Assembly: GCA_963575745.1 (NCBI GenBank)
Contig: CAUYUJ010019081.1
Coordinates: forward strand, 100,594-164,593
Length of the DNA: 64,000 bases
Reading direction: 5' to 3'
DNA from: Prorocentrum cordatum
Taxonomy: Eukaryota; Sar; Dinophyceae; Prorocentrales; Prorocentraceae
Shown: in pieces, positions 56,092-64,000 of the stretch
Position numbering within the stretch: position 1 is the first letter of the stretch
Layout of the letters: every line of letters begins with the position of its first letter
Notes under the pieces: model-generated
What the model was told of the DNA's origin: nothing
Database searches by the model: none
The model's input: the letters and a program-made list of their open reading frames with translations, nothing else
Translations under genes and position numbers: made by a program

Positions 56092-56589
56092 GGAGGAGGA
56101 GGAGGAGGAGGAGGGGGAGGATGAGGAGGAGAAAGAGGAGGAGGAAGAGGAGGAGGAGGAGGAGGAGGAGGAGGAGGAGGAGGAGGAGGAGGAACAAGAG
56201 GACGCGCGGGGAGGAGGAATAGGACGAGGAGGAGGAGGAGGAGGAGGAGGGAGGAGGAGGAGGAGGAGGAGGAGGAGGAGGAGGAGGGAGGAGGAGGAGG
56301 AGGTAGGAGGGAGGAGGAGGAGGAGGAGGAGGAGGAGGAGGAGGAGGAGAGGAGGAGGAGGAGGAGGAGGAGGAGGAGGAGGAGGGAGGAGCGAGGAGGA
56401 GGAGGAGGAGGAGAGAGGAGGAGAGGAGGAGGGAGGAGGAGGAGAGGAGGAGGAGAGGAAGAGGAAGAAGAGGATGAGCAGGGAGGAGGAGGAGGAGGAG
56501 GAGGAGGAGGAGGAGGAGGGAGGGAGGAGGAGGAGGAGGAGGAGGAGGAGGAGGAGGAGGAGGAGGAGGAGGAGGAGGAGGAGGAGGAG
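56092..56589. repeat. (GGA)n array at the 5' edge of the two-ORF LINE
   Basis: About 500 bp of GGA with AGG and GAAGA interruptions. The last GGAGGAG meets CCACAAAGG, taken as the LINE's 5' end. Confidence 0.95.
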
Positions 56590-56819
56590 CCACAAAGGTC
56601 TCCTGCAGGGAATCAAGCCTTGCACCCCCCCTCGCCGCGCGATCGCCTGGGCCCCTGCGGCTGCGGCGGCGCGGGCTGGCGGCGGCTGCACTGCTGGGCC
56701 TCTGTCCGCTGAGCGGGGTGGCGCCCCCCGGCTCGGCAACCGCTTTGAGCGGTATATAAAGCTGACATTGGCTGGATATATTTGTTTATTATTGTTGTTC
56801 ATCCGCGTCGTCGGAGGAG
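56590..56819 (+). promoter_or_regulatory. LINE 5' region with a TATATAAA stretch
   Basis: GC-rich leader ending in an AT-rich segment (GGTATATAAAGCTGAC, 56751-56766, then TATATTTGTTTATTATTG) before the ORF1 ATG. The TATATAAA at 56753-56760 could be incidental, since dinoflagellates generally lack canonical TATA boxes. No spliced-leader relic is present. Confidence 0.3.
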
Positions 56820-57953
56820 ATGGAATGGACGAAAGTGGAGAGATGTCGCCGTCCGCCCCGCGGCCGCGGCGACACCGAGCTCGCGACGCAGATCCTGCGC
56901 AGCCTGTTCAACGGCCGGGGCGGGCGGGGCGCCAGCGCTGGCACGGAAGGAGGTGCTGGGAGACAGCCCCCGCGCCGCGCCGAATGGAGGTGCCGGTGCG
57001 GCGCCTCCAATTTCGAGGAACGCGGCAGCTGCCGCCGCTGCGGGACGCTCCGGGCAGGAGCTCCCGCCAGCTGCCCCCCGCCCGCTCCCACGCCAGGGAA
57101 CGCCGCCGGCGGGCGCGCCGGGTGGCCGCCACTCCCCGGAGCGGAGCACCGCTCGCGCGAGCAGGCCCCTGGGGAGGGCGCGCGCGACCGCCCGGCGGCG
57201 CCGGTGCCCTCCGCGCGGCCGCCCGCTCCCGAGGACGCGGCGGCAGCAGCTGCGGAGCAGGCGGCTGCCCTGGAGGCCTCTGCGGACCAGCTCGACAGCG
57301 CTCGCCTCGGGCCGGAGGCCGCGCAGCTGCGCCGGAAGGCCGCCGAGCTGCGCAAGCGCGCGGCCGCTCCGGCGCCGGGGCGGCGCCTGGATCTCCTGGA
57401 GGCTTACGTGCACAGGGCCGCCACCCGGGCCTCCAAGGCGGCGGCGGCTGTCGAGGCCGCGGAGGTCTCTTTGGCCGAGGCCCGCAGCACCGCGGAGGCG
57501 CTCCAGGCGGAGCTGGAGGAGGGGCGAGCCAAGCTCGCGCAGCTGCGCGCCGAGCTGCAGGCGGAGCCGGCGGACGAGGCTTGGGAGCTGCATGCGCGGG
57601 CGTTGCTGCAGGCCTTGAACACCCCAGCGCTGCTGGACCCCGTGACGGGCAGGCCCCCGGAGAGTATTGCAGCCCCGATGGCTGCGCTCTACACCTTCCT
57701 CGGGGACACGGCGGCCCGTGTTCCCGCAGCCCGGCTTGACGAGGCGATCGAGGAGGAGCCCAAGGAGCACCGCCTAGATGCCGGCGCCGCGCTGGAGGAG
57801 GAGGACGACGACGACGAGATGAGCGAGGAGGAGCTCATGGACAAGCTGGACGAGGCTGCCGAGGACAACGGGGCCCTCCTCGAGGTGGCCCGGCGCCTGC
57901 AGCGGACCCGGAAGCTCGGCCTCAAGCAGGCCGGGAAGAGCCGGCGGAAGTAA
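56820..57953 (+). CDS. LINE ORF1: zinc finger and coiled-coil protein
   Basis: 377 codons from ATG to TAA. The N terminus MEWTKVERCRRPPRGRGD is basic. A RanBP2-like finger follows at residues 56-74 (W56-R-C58-R-C60 ... N64 ... C71-R-R-C74), with CxC instead of the usual CxxC first pair. A Pro/Ala-rich linker (80-138) leads to a long Ala/Glu/Leu/Arg region (about 140-262, e.g. AEALQAELEEGRAKLAQLRA) of coiled-coil type, a segment with LDPVTGRPPES, a strongly acidic stretch (about 326-350, EEEDDDDEMSEEELM) and a basic tail ending AGKSRRK. By analogy with LINE ORF1 proteins it probably binds the element RNA and oligomerises; this is inferred. It precedes ORF2 on the same strand, and the ORF2 frame is already open across its last 210 nt. 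Confidence 0.8.
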   Translation: MEWTKVERCRRPPRGRGDTELATQILRSLFNGRGGRGASAGTEGGAGRQPPRRAEWRCRCGASNFEERGSCRRCGTLRAGAPASCPPPAPTPGNAAGGRAGWPPLPGAEHRSREQAPGEGARDRPAAPVPSARPPAPEDAAAAAAEQAAALEASADQLDSARLGPEAAQLRRKAAELRKRAAAPAPGRRLDLLEAYVHRAATRASKAAAAVEAAEVSLAEARSTAEALQAELEEGRAKLAQLRAELQAEPADEAWELHARALLQALNTPALLDPVTGRPPESIAAPMAALYTFLGDTAARVPAARLDEAIEEEPKEHRLDAGAALEEEDDDDEMSEEELMDKLDEAAEDNGALLEVARRLQRTRKLGLKQAGKSRRK

Positions 57954-58087
57954 TCGGCCCAGGTCTCGGGCTGCCGCGTGGCCCCAAGCGCCTGCGGCCG
58001 CCGCAGCCGCTGGGAGGCGGAGATGGCCGGCGGCGGAACCGCTGGGAGACGCAGATTGCCGGCGGCAGGGCCGCTGAGAAGCAGAGA

Positions 58088-61000
58088 TTGCCGGCGGCGG
58101 AGTCGCCCTGGCGCCCGATCACATGGCAGTGTGGGTGGGCAGGGATTCGGGTCGGCGAGGCGCAGCACCCAGGCCCCCTTTGCCCCAACTGCGCTGGGAG
58201 CACGCGGGCTGCCCGAGCGGAGCACGGCGAGCGCTGCTGGCAATGCGATCGGCCCGGCGCCGGCGGCTGGTTGCAGGCTTGCGAGTCCTGCCATGCACGT
58301 GTGTGCCGGGAGTGCGCGGCGGACACTCCGGCGACCGCACCGGCCTCGGACACCGCCGCGGCGGCGGCAGCAGCACCGGCAGGCGCGGGCGCACCAGCAG
58401 CGGGCCCCGCCCTCGGCCCACCCGCGCCGCCCTTGCCCGGAGGCGCGCCCGCGGCTGCCGCCGCCCCGGCCGCGGCCTTGCACCCGGCGCCGCCGCCGCA
58501 ACCGCTCCAAGACATGGATGCGGATTGCTGGGCGGCCCTGGGCGGCATCGACCTCCTGGACGAGCTCGCGCAGGACTGCCCCACGCTCCGGTTCGTCCCC
58601 GGAGGGGCCCGGGCGTCGGCCGCGCAGGCCACCGAAGCGGTCTGCCGAGCGGTGCTGCGCTCGGCGCCTGGCACGGTGGCGGAGAGCAGGGCGTGGAAAC
58701 TTCTCCTGCTCAGGGAGCGGCTGCTCTTCGCCGCGCCGATCCGCCGCAACACAGGCCGGCGGCGCGTCTGGTCCGGCAGCGGTGCTCCCAGCTCCTGCGC
58801 GGCGCCTGGCAGGAGCTCCTCGAGGAGGCACGGGGGGCCGGCCGAAGCTTGGCTCGGGCTCGGCGGGAAGCAGGAGGGGACGGCGCCAACGACAAGGGCC
58901 GCCTTGCCGACCAGGTGGTGCGCCAGGCCCTTGCTGAAGAGTACCCGCGGGCAGTGGCGCTCCTGGCGAGCCCATGGCCTGGCGCCGCCCACAGAGGAGA
59001 CTGCGACGAAGCTACAGGAGCTGCTTGCCCCCCGCGGAGCGCAGGCGCTAGCCCGAGACCCCCGCCCTGGGCCAGGGGCGGCCGCTTCGCCCCTCTCACA
59101 CACGGAGCTCAGGCGGGCCCTCCGGCGGAGCCCCAAGGGCAGCGGCGCCGCGGTCGGCGGCGCCCGCTTCGAGCACTGGCGGGTGGTACTCGCCGAGCCC
59201 ACTGCGCTCGAGGCCTTCTGCGAGGTTTGCGACCGCCTCGCCACTGCTGACCTGCCAGAGAGCGCCGCCGAGGCCTTGGCCCTTTCGAGACTGACGCCGC
59301 TCCGCAAGCCAGACAATGGGGTGCGCCCGATAGCGGCCCCTAGCATCCTCCGCCGGCTGGTGGGGCGGGCCCTGGTGACGCCGCTGAAGAGGGACCTCGC
59401 GACAGCTTTGGGCAGGCGGCAATTCGCGATTGGGACGAAGGCGGGGGCCGAGCTGCTCGCCCACACGGTTCGGGCGCTTTCAGAAAGCAACCCCGACCTG
59501 GTGCTGACGGCGCTGGACGCGAAGAACGCCTACTGCACCGCGAACAGGACCGACTGCTTGGCGGAGCTGGCAGACGCGGCCCCGGAGCTGCTCCCCCTCG
59601 CGAAGCTCTTCTGCCAGCGGCGCTCCCAGTACTACTTCTGGGACAGCAGCGGGGCTTGCCACCGGCTCCGCTCCACTGACGGGGTGGGCCAGGGGGACCC
59701 CCTGGCGCCGCTGCCGTTCGCTTGCGGCATGCGCCCGCGCCTGCAGGCGCTGGAGGACGCGCTGCGCGCGGAGGCGACAGCCCGGGGGCTGCGGGCCGAC
59801 GACATCCGTGTCTTGGCCTACCTGGACGACGTGATCGTTCTCACGCCTCCCGAGCTGGCCGCAGCCGTCACTCCGGCCGCGCAAGACGCCCTGGGCGCTT
59901 TCGGCCTTGAGCTTCAGCCGCACAAGACGCAGGCCTGGTCACCGCGCTCGCCGTGTCCGGCCGGGCTCGAAGCGCAGTGGCGCCCGCGCGGCCTCACGCT
60001 GGTGGGAGTCCCGCTGGGTGAGCCGCTGCCGCCGGGGAACCTGCCGGGCGCGACAGACGGGCGCCGCCTGGACCTGGGGGCGCCTGCCTACGCCGCCGAA
60101 CGCTGCGCTGAGACGGCGGCGCGCGCGGCGACGCTGCTGGAGAGGCTGGCGGAGCTGCCTGGGCTGGCCTCGCCGCACCTGCCGGCGGCACAAGCGGCGG
60201 GACTCCTCCTGCGACACTGCGGCACGGGGAAGCTGGTGCACCTGCCCCGCACGAACCCGCCGGCCGCCGCGCGGGCCGCCGCCGCCGCCTACGACGCAGC
60301 CGCGCTGGAGGCCTACCAGGAACTCGCGCGCCTGGACCCCCTGACGGCGGAGCAGGGCGCCCACTGCCGGCTGCCGCTGCGACTCGGAGGGCGCGGCTTT
60401 CGGAGCCAGGAAGCGCTCGCCCCCGCGGCCTGGGCGGGCTCCTGGGCTCAGAGCTTGCCGGGCGTCCTGGAGAGGAGCGGCCTGCCCGCCCTGGCCGACC
60501 TGGGCGCCTCTACCCTGCCGCTGGCCGAGGCCTGCCGGGAGGCGCTGGCCTCGCTGCCGGGGCCGCCCGCCGACGACGAGGAGGACGCCGCGCCGCTGCC
60601 GCCCTGGCGGGAGCTCGCCCAGGCTCCTCGGGAGAAAACCCAGAAACTGCTCACGCGTAGGCTAGACAAAAGGAACTACAACGCCTTGCTGAGCACTCTG
60701 GGCCCCGAGGACCGGGCGCGACTCCGCTCCTGCGGCGGCGCGCGCGCAGCCGGCTGGCAGCTGGCGAACGCCGGGCCCTACCAGCGCCTCGAGGACGACA
60801 CGGCGCGGGCGCTGCTGGGGCAGGACCTCGCGCCGCCGAACAGCCGCTGCTGGAACAGGCTGCGGACGGGCGCGCGGGCTGGGCAGCCCTGCGGCCAGCC
60901 CCTCTGCTGCAAGGCGCGCCACGCCTTCCGGCGCGCCTGCGGCGGGGGCACAAAGGCGCGCAGCCGCGACGTCGAAGACGTCTGGGAGCGCATTCACGCT

Positions 61001-61609
61001 GAGTGCGGCTTCCAGACGGCGCGCCAGGTGCGCGTCCCGGCTTGGGACCGCTGGCGCTGGGCTTGCCCGGCGCCCGGCTGCACGGCGCGCGGCTGGCGCT
61101 GGGACGCCTCGCCGCCGGGGCCCTGCAGGGCTTGCGGGGCTGCGCTCGAGACGCGCCGCGAGGAGGCCTTGCTGGACCTGGGCGCCCAGCGCGCTGGCTG
61201 CCCGCGGCTGCTGGTGGACGTGACTGTCCGCTACAGCGTCCCGGGCGAGGGGCGCGCCCTGGCCGCCGCGGCGGACGCCGACGGCGCCGTGGCCCGGGAG
61301 GGCGAGGGGGACAAGCGGGCGCGCTACCCGGCCGGCCGCGCGCCCTGGAGGGTGCTGCCGCTGGCGCTGGAGACAGCGGGGCGCCACGGGCCGGCCGCCC
61401 TGAAGCACCTGCGGTGGCTGGCCCGCAGCCGCGCGCAGCTGCTGGGCGACAGCCCCGAAGCCGACGCGGCGGCCAGCGCCCTCGCCGCGCGCTGGGGCGC
61501 GGAGCTGAGTGTCGCCCTGCACCGCGCAACGGCGCGCCAGCTCCAAACAGCGCTGGGCGAGGACCGGGCAGGCGGGGCGGCGGCGCTCCGGGCGGCGGGG
61601 GCCGCCTAG
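58088..61609 (+). CDS. LINE ORF2: zinc fingers, reverse transcriptase, restriction-like endonuclease
   Basis: Numbered from the TTG at 58088, 1173 codons; the true start is unclear. Residues 20-30 read IRVGEAQHPGP, an NPGP-like motif. An eight-cysteine finger follows (C32/C35, C50/C53, C65/C68, C73/C76) and then an Ala/Pro linker. The first in-frame ATG is residue 143. RT: R413PIAAPSILRRL, motif A ALDAKNAY (D477), motif B GVGQGDPLAP (532-541), motif C YLDD (578-581), then LTLVGVPLG. C-terminal: a Cys/His cluster (C935, C940/C941, H945, C951), a zinc-ribbon-like C993-x4-C998...C1013-x2-C1016, and the nuclease core LLVDVTVRY (D1044) with K1076RARY. It would nick target DNA and prime reverse transcription. 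Residues about 222-296 seem misread: an adjacent frame there gives family-like sequence (see findings). The family call is firm; activity is uncertain. Confidence 0.85.
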   Translation: MPAAESPWRPITWQCGWAGIRVGEAQHPGPLCPNCAGSTRAARAEHGERCWQCDRPGAGGWLQACESCHARVCRECAADTPATAPASDTAAAAAAAPAGAGAPAAGPALGPPAPPLPGGAPAAAAAPAAALHPAPPPQPLQDMDADCWAALGGIDLLDELAQDCPTLRFVPGGARASAAQATEAVCRAVLRSAPGTVAESRAWKLLLLRERLLFAAPIRRNTGRRRVWSGSGAPSSCAAPGRSSSRRHGGPAEAWLGLGGKQEGTAPTTRAALPTRWCARPLLKSTRGQWRSWRAHGLAPPTEETATKLQELLAPRGAQALARDPRPGPGAAASPLSHTELRRALRRSPKGSGAAVGGARFEHWRVVLAEPTALEAFCEVCDRLATADLPESAAEALALSRLTPLRKPDNGVRPIAAPSILRRLVGRALVTPLKRDLATALGRRQFAIGTKAGAELLAHTVRALSESNPDLVLTALDAKNAYCTANRTDCLAELADAAPELLPLAKLFCQRRSQYYFWDSSGACHRLRSTDGVGQGDPLAPLPFACGMRPRLQALEDALRAEATARGLRADDIRVLAYLDDVIVLTPPELAAAVTPAAQDALGAFGLELQPHKTQAWSPRSPCPAGLEAQWRPRGLTLVGVPLGEPLPPGNLPGATDGRRLDLGAPAYAAERCAETAARAATLLERLAELPGLASPHLPAAQAAGLLLRHCGTGKLVHLPRTNPPAAARAAAAAYDAAALEAYQELARLDPLTAEQGAHCRLPLRLGGRGFRSQEALAPAAWAGSWAQSLPGVLERSGLPALADLGASTLPLAEACREALASLPGPPADDEEDAAPLPPWRELAQAPREKTQKLLTRRLDKRNYNALLSTLGPEDRARLRSCGGARAAGWQLANAGPYQRLEDDTARALLGQDLAPPNSRCWNRLRTGARAGQPCGQPLCCKARHAFRRACGGGTKARSRDVEDVWERIHAECGFQTARQVRVPAWDRWRWACPAPGCTARGWRWDASPPGPCRACGAALETRREEALLDLGAQRAGCPRLLVDVTVRYSVPGEGRALAAAADADGAVAREGEGDKRARYPAGRAPWRVLPLALETAGRHGPAALKHLRWLARSRAQLLGDSPEADAAASALAARWGAELSVALHRATARQLQTALGEDRAGGAAALRAAGAA

Positions 61610-61721
61610 CTGGCCGGCGGCGCGACGCGGCGCACTACCAGTTCGTCGCGTTCTCGGCCAAGTCCATAGTGTCGGGGGCGGCTGCCGGGCGGCGGAACAG
61701 ACCCGCGCTTCCGCCGCAGGA

Positions 61722-61925
61722 GGAGGAGGAGGAGGAGGAGGAGGAGGAGGAGGAGGAGGAGGAGGAGGAGCACGCGAGGAGGAGGAGGAAGAGGAGGAGG
61801 AGGAGGAGGAGGAGGAGGAGGAGGAGCAGGAGGAGCAGGAGGAGGAGGAGGAGGACCGCGGCGAAAGGAGAGGAGGAGAAACGGAGGACATGGAGGAGGA
61901 GGAGCAGGAGGAGGAGGAGGAGGGC
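61722..61925. repeat. (GGA)n array at the 3' edge of the LINE
   Basis: GGA array starting immediately after CTTCCGCCGCAG, in the same orientation as the array at 56092-56589. Confidence 0.95.
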
Positions 61926-62134
61926 TAATGATAAAACTACACAGAGTATGCGTACCGAGAGAGATGTAGCGTCTACCACGAACAGAAAGACTGCGACCGA
62001 ACAGACCAACACGACCAATAACAGTACGAACAACACGAGCAGTACTAATAGTATTAACGGTGCGACGAACACGTCTATTACTACTAGTACGAATATCTGC
62101 ATACGAGTATACATAATAATGCTAGGGGTACTTA

Positions 62135-62165
<31 letters not shown>

Positions 62166-62382
62166 GCTACTACTACTACTACTACTACTACTGCTAGTAC
62201 TAGTACTAGTACTAGTACTAGTACTAGTACTAGTAACTGCTACATACACTACTACTACTTCTGCTTGATCTATAATACTACTACTACAACAACAAACTAC
62301 TCTAACTACTCTACTACTACTACGGTATACCCGTAAGGATTCTTGTAGTACTATACTACTTATGTGACGGTACTGCTGATCG

Positions 62383-62607
62383 CTTTTTTTTTTTTTTTTT
62401 TTTTTTTTCTTGTTTTATTTTATTTTTTTTTTTTTTTTTATGAGTCTTTTTTTTTCTTTTACCTTTTTTTTTTTATTTTTTTTTTTTTTTTTGTTTTTTT
62501 TTTTGTTTTTTTTTTTTTTTTTTTTTTACCTTTTTTTTTTTACTACTGCTACTACTAATTACTACTATTGTGCGAGCTGTTTTTTTTTTTTTTTTTTTTT
62601 TTTTGTT
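62383..62607. repeat. interrupted poly(T) tract
   Basis: Runs of 10-24 T broken by single C, A or G and by a short unique stretch at 62543-62580. Poly-Phe and poly-Lys frames are artefacts. Confidence 0.95.
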
Positions 62608-62631
62608 TTTTATTCTTTTACTTACTACGAC

Positions 62632-62633
62632 TG

Positions 62634-62684
<51 letters not shown>

Positions 62685-62688
62685 TTAG

Positions 62689-62720
<32 letters not shown>

Positions 62721-62756
62721 GTAGTAGTAGTACTACTACTACTACTACTACTACCA
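62632..62756. repeat. (CTA)n array
   Basis: CTA/TAC triplets with a TAGTAG inversion at 62719-62731. Confidence 0.95.
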
Positions 62757-62929
62757 CGGGTAACATAGCTGATGCTATCATCATTACACGTAATACGACT
62801 AATCATATTAATAATGATGCCACGAATGAAGATAGTTTTACTGATAAGCATCGCAATGCCATTCAGCATACGAGCCTAACTAATATCAAGAGTAAGAAGG
62901 CGAATGCTACGAAGCATACTAAGACTAGC

Positions 62930-63345
62930 CTCCTCCTCCTCCTGCTCATCCTCTTCCTCCTCCTACTGCTCCTCCTCCTCCTATTCCTCGTCCTCCTCGT
63001 CCTGCTCCTCGCGTCCTCTTTTTCCCTTCTCCTCCTCTTCCTCCTCCTCCTCCTGTTCCTCCTCCTCCTCCCTCCCTCCCTCCCTCCTTCGCGCCCTCCC
63101 TCCCGAGGCAGGAGGCAGGAGGCAGGAGGCAGGAGGGAGGAGGGAGCAAGGAGGAGGGCGGAGGATGATGATGCTGATGATGATGAGGAGGAGGAGGAGG
63201 AGGAGGATGCGAGGAGGAGGAGGAAGAGGAGGAGGAAGAGGAGGACGAGGAGGAGGACGCGTGGAACAGGAGGAGAGGGAGGAACAGGAGGATATGGAGG
63301 AGGAGGAGCATGAGGAGGAGCAGGAGGAGGAGGAGGAGAACTAAG
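62930..63345. repeat. (TCC)n then (GGA)n arrays
   Basis: TCC (62930-63085), CCCT and GGCAGGA transition (63086-63150), then GGA (63185-63340): an approximate inverted arrangement of complementary purine and pyrimidine arrays. Confidence 0.9.
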
Positions 63346-63890
63346 AAACATAAGCAGAGTATGCGCACTGCGAGAGATGTGACGTCTACCACGAACAAGA
63401 AGAACGCGATCAAACATACCAACACGAATACTAGCACCACGAACACCATTACCACCACTATGCTTACTAACGGTACGGCGAGCACGAATATTTTTACTCG
63501 TACGAATATTCGTATATAGTACGAATAATAGTGCTAGGGATACGACTAGTACTAGTACTAGTACTAGTACTAGTACTAGTACTAGTACTAGTACTAGTAC
63601 TAGTACTACTACTACTACTACGACTACTACTACTACGACGGGTAACCGTAACATTAGTAGTGCTATTCCTGAATATGTTGACGGTACTACTACTACTACC
63701 ACTATTACTGCTACTACTACTAACATTGCTCATGCTATCACCATTACACATAATACGACATATCATCTCAGTAATGCTTCCACGAAAAGAATACAGTTTT
63801 ACTGATAAGCACCGCAATGCTATTCAGCATGCTAACCTAACTAATACCGAGAGTAAGTAGACGCCTGATACGAACCATAATAAGACTAAC
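63342..63890. repeat. tandem-duplicated segment, unit 2
   Basis: AAGCAGAGTATGCGCACTGC, GAGAGATGTGACGTCTACCA, a CTA/ACTAGT array (63542-63645) and AGTTTTACTGATAAGCACCG parallel unit 1. The unit is shorter because its arrays are shorter and it lacks the T runs. Confidence 0.8.
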
Positions 63891-64000
63891 CATCAAATTG
63901 ATACACAGGCAACGAATAACACTGGTATTAATAATTCAGTAGCAGTGTGTAGAACAATGCTAGTAATGGCACGACTGGGAAGAAAACGAATGATGCGACT
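63891..64000. other. window edge, unassigned
   Basis: AT-richer sequence following unit 2; no gene or complete repeat seen before the window ends. Confidence 0.4.

Larger units (their letters stand above)
56590..61721 (+). mobile_element. two-ORF LINE retrotransposon with restriction-like endonuclease
   Basis: A 230-nt 5' region, ORF1 (56820-57953), ORF2 (to 61609) and about 110 nt of 3' region, bounded on both sides by GGA arrays in the same orientation. ORF2 carries reverse transcriptase plus a PD-D-K nuclease, which places it with the R2/CRE/NeSL-like LINEs. Codons are very GC-rich, and ORF2 has no internal stop over more than 1100 codons, so this is the youngest element in the window. 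There is no poly(A) tail. Boundaries come from the array edges and are inferred. Confidence 0.8.
61926..62935. repeat. tandem-duplicated segment, unit 1
   Basis: Begins AATGATAAAACTACACAGAG and contains AGAGTATGCG...GAGAGATGT, a Thr/Asn-coding ACN-rich stretch, CTA arrays (62137-62235, 62632-62755), long T runs (62383-62607), and a terminal block with TTTTACTGATAAGCATCGCA. It matches unit 2 (63342-63890) in both unique blocks. Confidence 0.8.

Noticed and set aside
55589-57739. 716-codon plus-strand frame through the GGA array into ORF1
   Set aside because: It is an array translation that continues out of frame across ORF1; ORF1 in the other frame has the zinc finger and coiled coil.

Overview
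This window is a repeat-dominated stretch of a dinoflagellate nuclear genome. Two loci (5303-5339 on the minus strand, 19992-20013 on the plus strand) carry close copies of the dinoflagellate trans-spliced leader, a 22-nt sequence found only in that lineage. High GC, abundant LINE-type retrotransposons and the lack of any compact intact host gene fit this. I cannot name the species. I see no convincing intact cellular gene, tRNA, rRNA or CRISPR array. Most of the long open frames are translations of GGA/TCC, GAT/ATC, CATA or CTA arrays.

Layout. 1-1170: (TTG)n and a (TATG/GCAT)n array, then a degenerate C-rich repeat to 1660. 2000-4690: mixed-composition DNA with no gene I can identify. 4690-5620: (ATC)n, a tandem spliced-leader relic and a GGA array. 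6450-9360 (minus): an old, stop-riddled LINE with APE-type endonuclease and reverse transcriptase, disrupted by GGA arrays. 9550-19990: dispersed foldback repeats, tandem repeats and GGA/GGGA arrays. 19992-21150 (plus): a spliced-leader relic followed by a broken zinc-finger/coiled-coil ORF1-like retropseudogene. 21.3-25.2 kb: inverted-repeat elements and microsatellites. 25.2-28.9 kb: two large CATA arrays bracketed by a CCAAGA-type repeat. 28.97-31.45 kb: TCC arrays around an 83-bp minisatellite. 31.8-43.7 kb: more inverted-repeat elements and GGA, GTGCC and TCC arrays. 43.87-46.78 kb: a GAT/GAC mega-array. 48.2-49.2 kb: GAT and GGA arrays. 50400-52290 (minus): a 5'-truncated RT pseudogene whose endonuclease domain resembles restriction enzymes. 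53.1-54.3 kb: foldback elements and an 82-T run. 56590-61721 (plus): the best-preserved element, a two-ORF LINE (ORF1 zinc finger + coiled coil; ORF2 zinc fingers + RT + restriction-like endonuclease) lying exactly between two GGA arrays. 61.9-64 kb: a diverged tandem duplication separated by CTA and poly-T arrays.

The coding content is therefore retrotransposon content: four LINE-related loci from at least two clades, at different stages of decay. Around them are at least five multi-copy foldback or short dispersed repeat families. Family 1 has terminal inverted repeats and short flanking direct repeats as expected of a non-autonomous DNA transposon, or possibly an introner. The most notable observations are the spliced-leader relics abutting GGA arrays, the LINE sitting inside a GGA array, and an ORF2 whose zinc fingers and 2A-like GEAQHPGP motif lie upstream of any AUG, in a frame that stays open back into ORF1.
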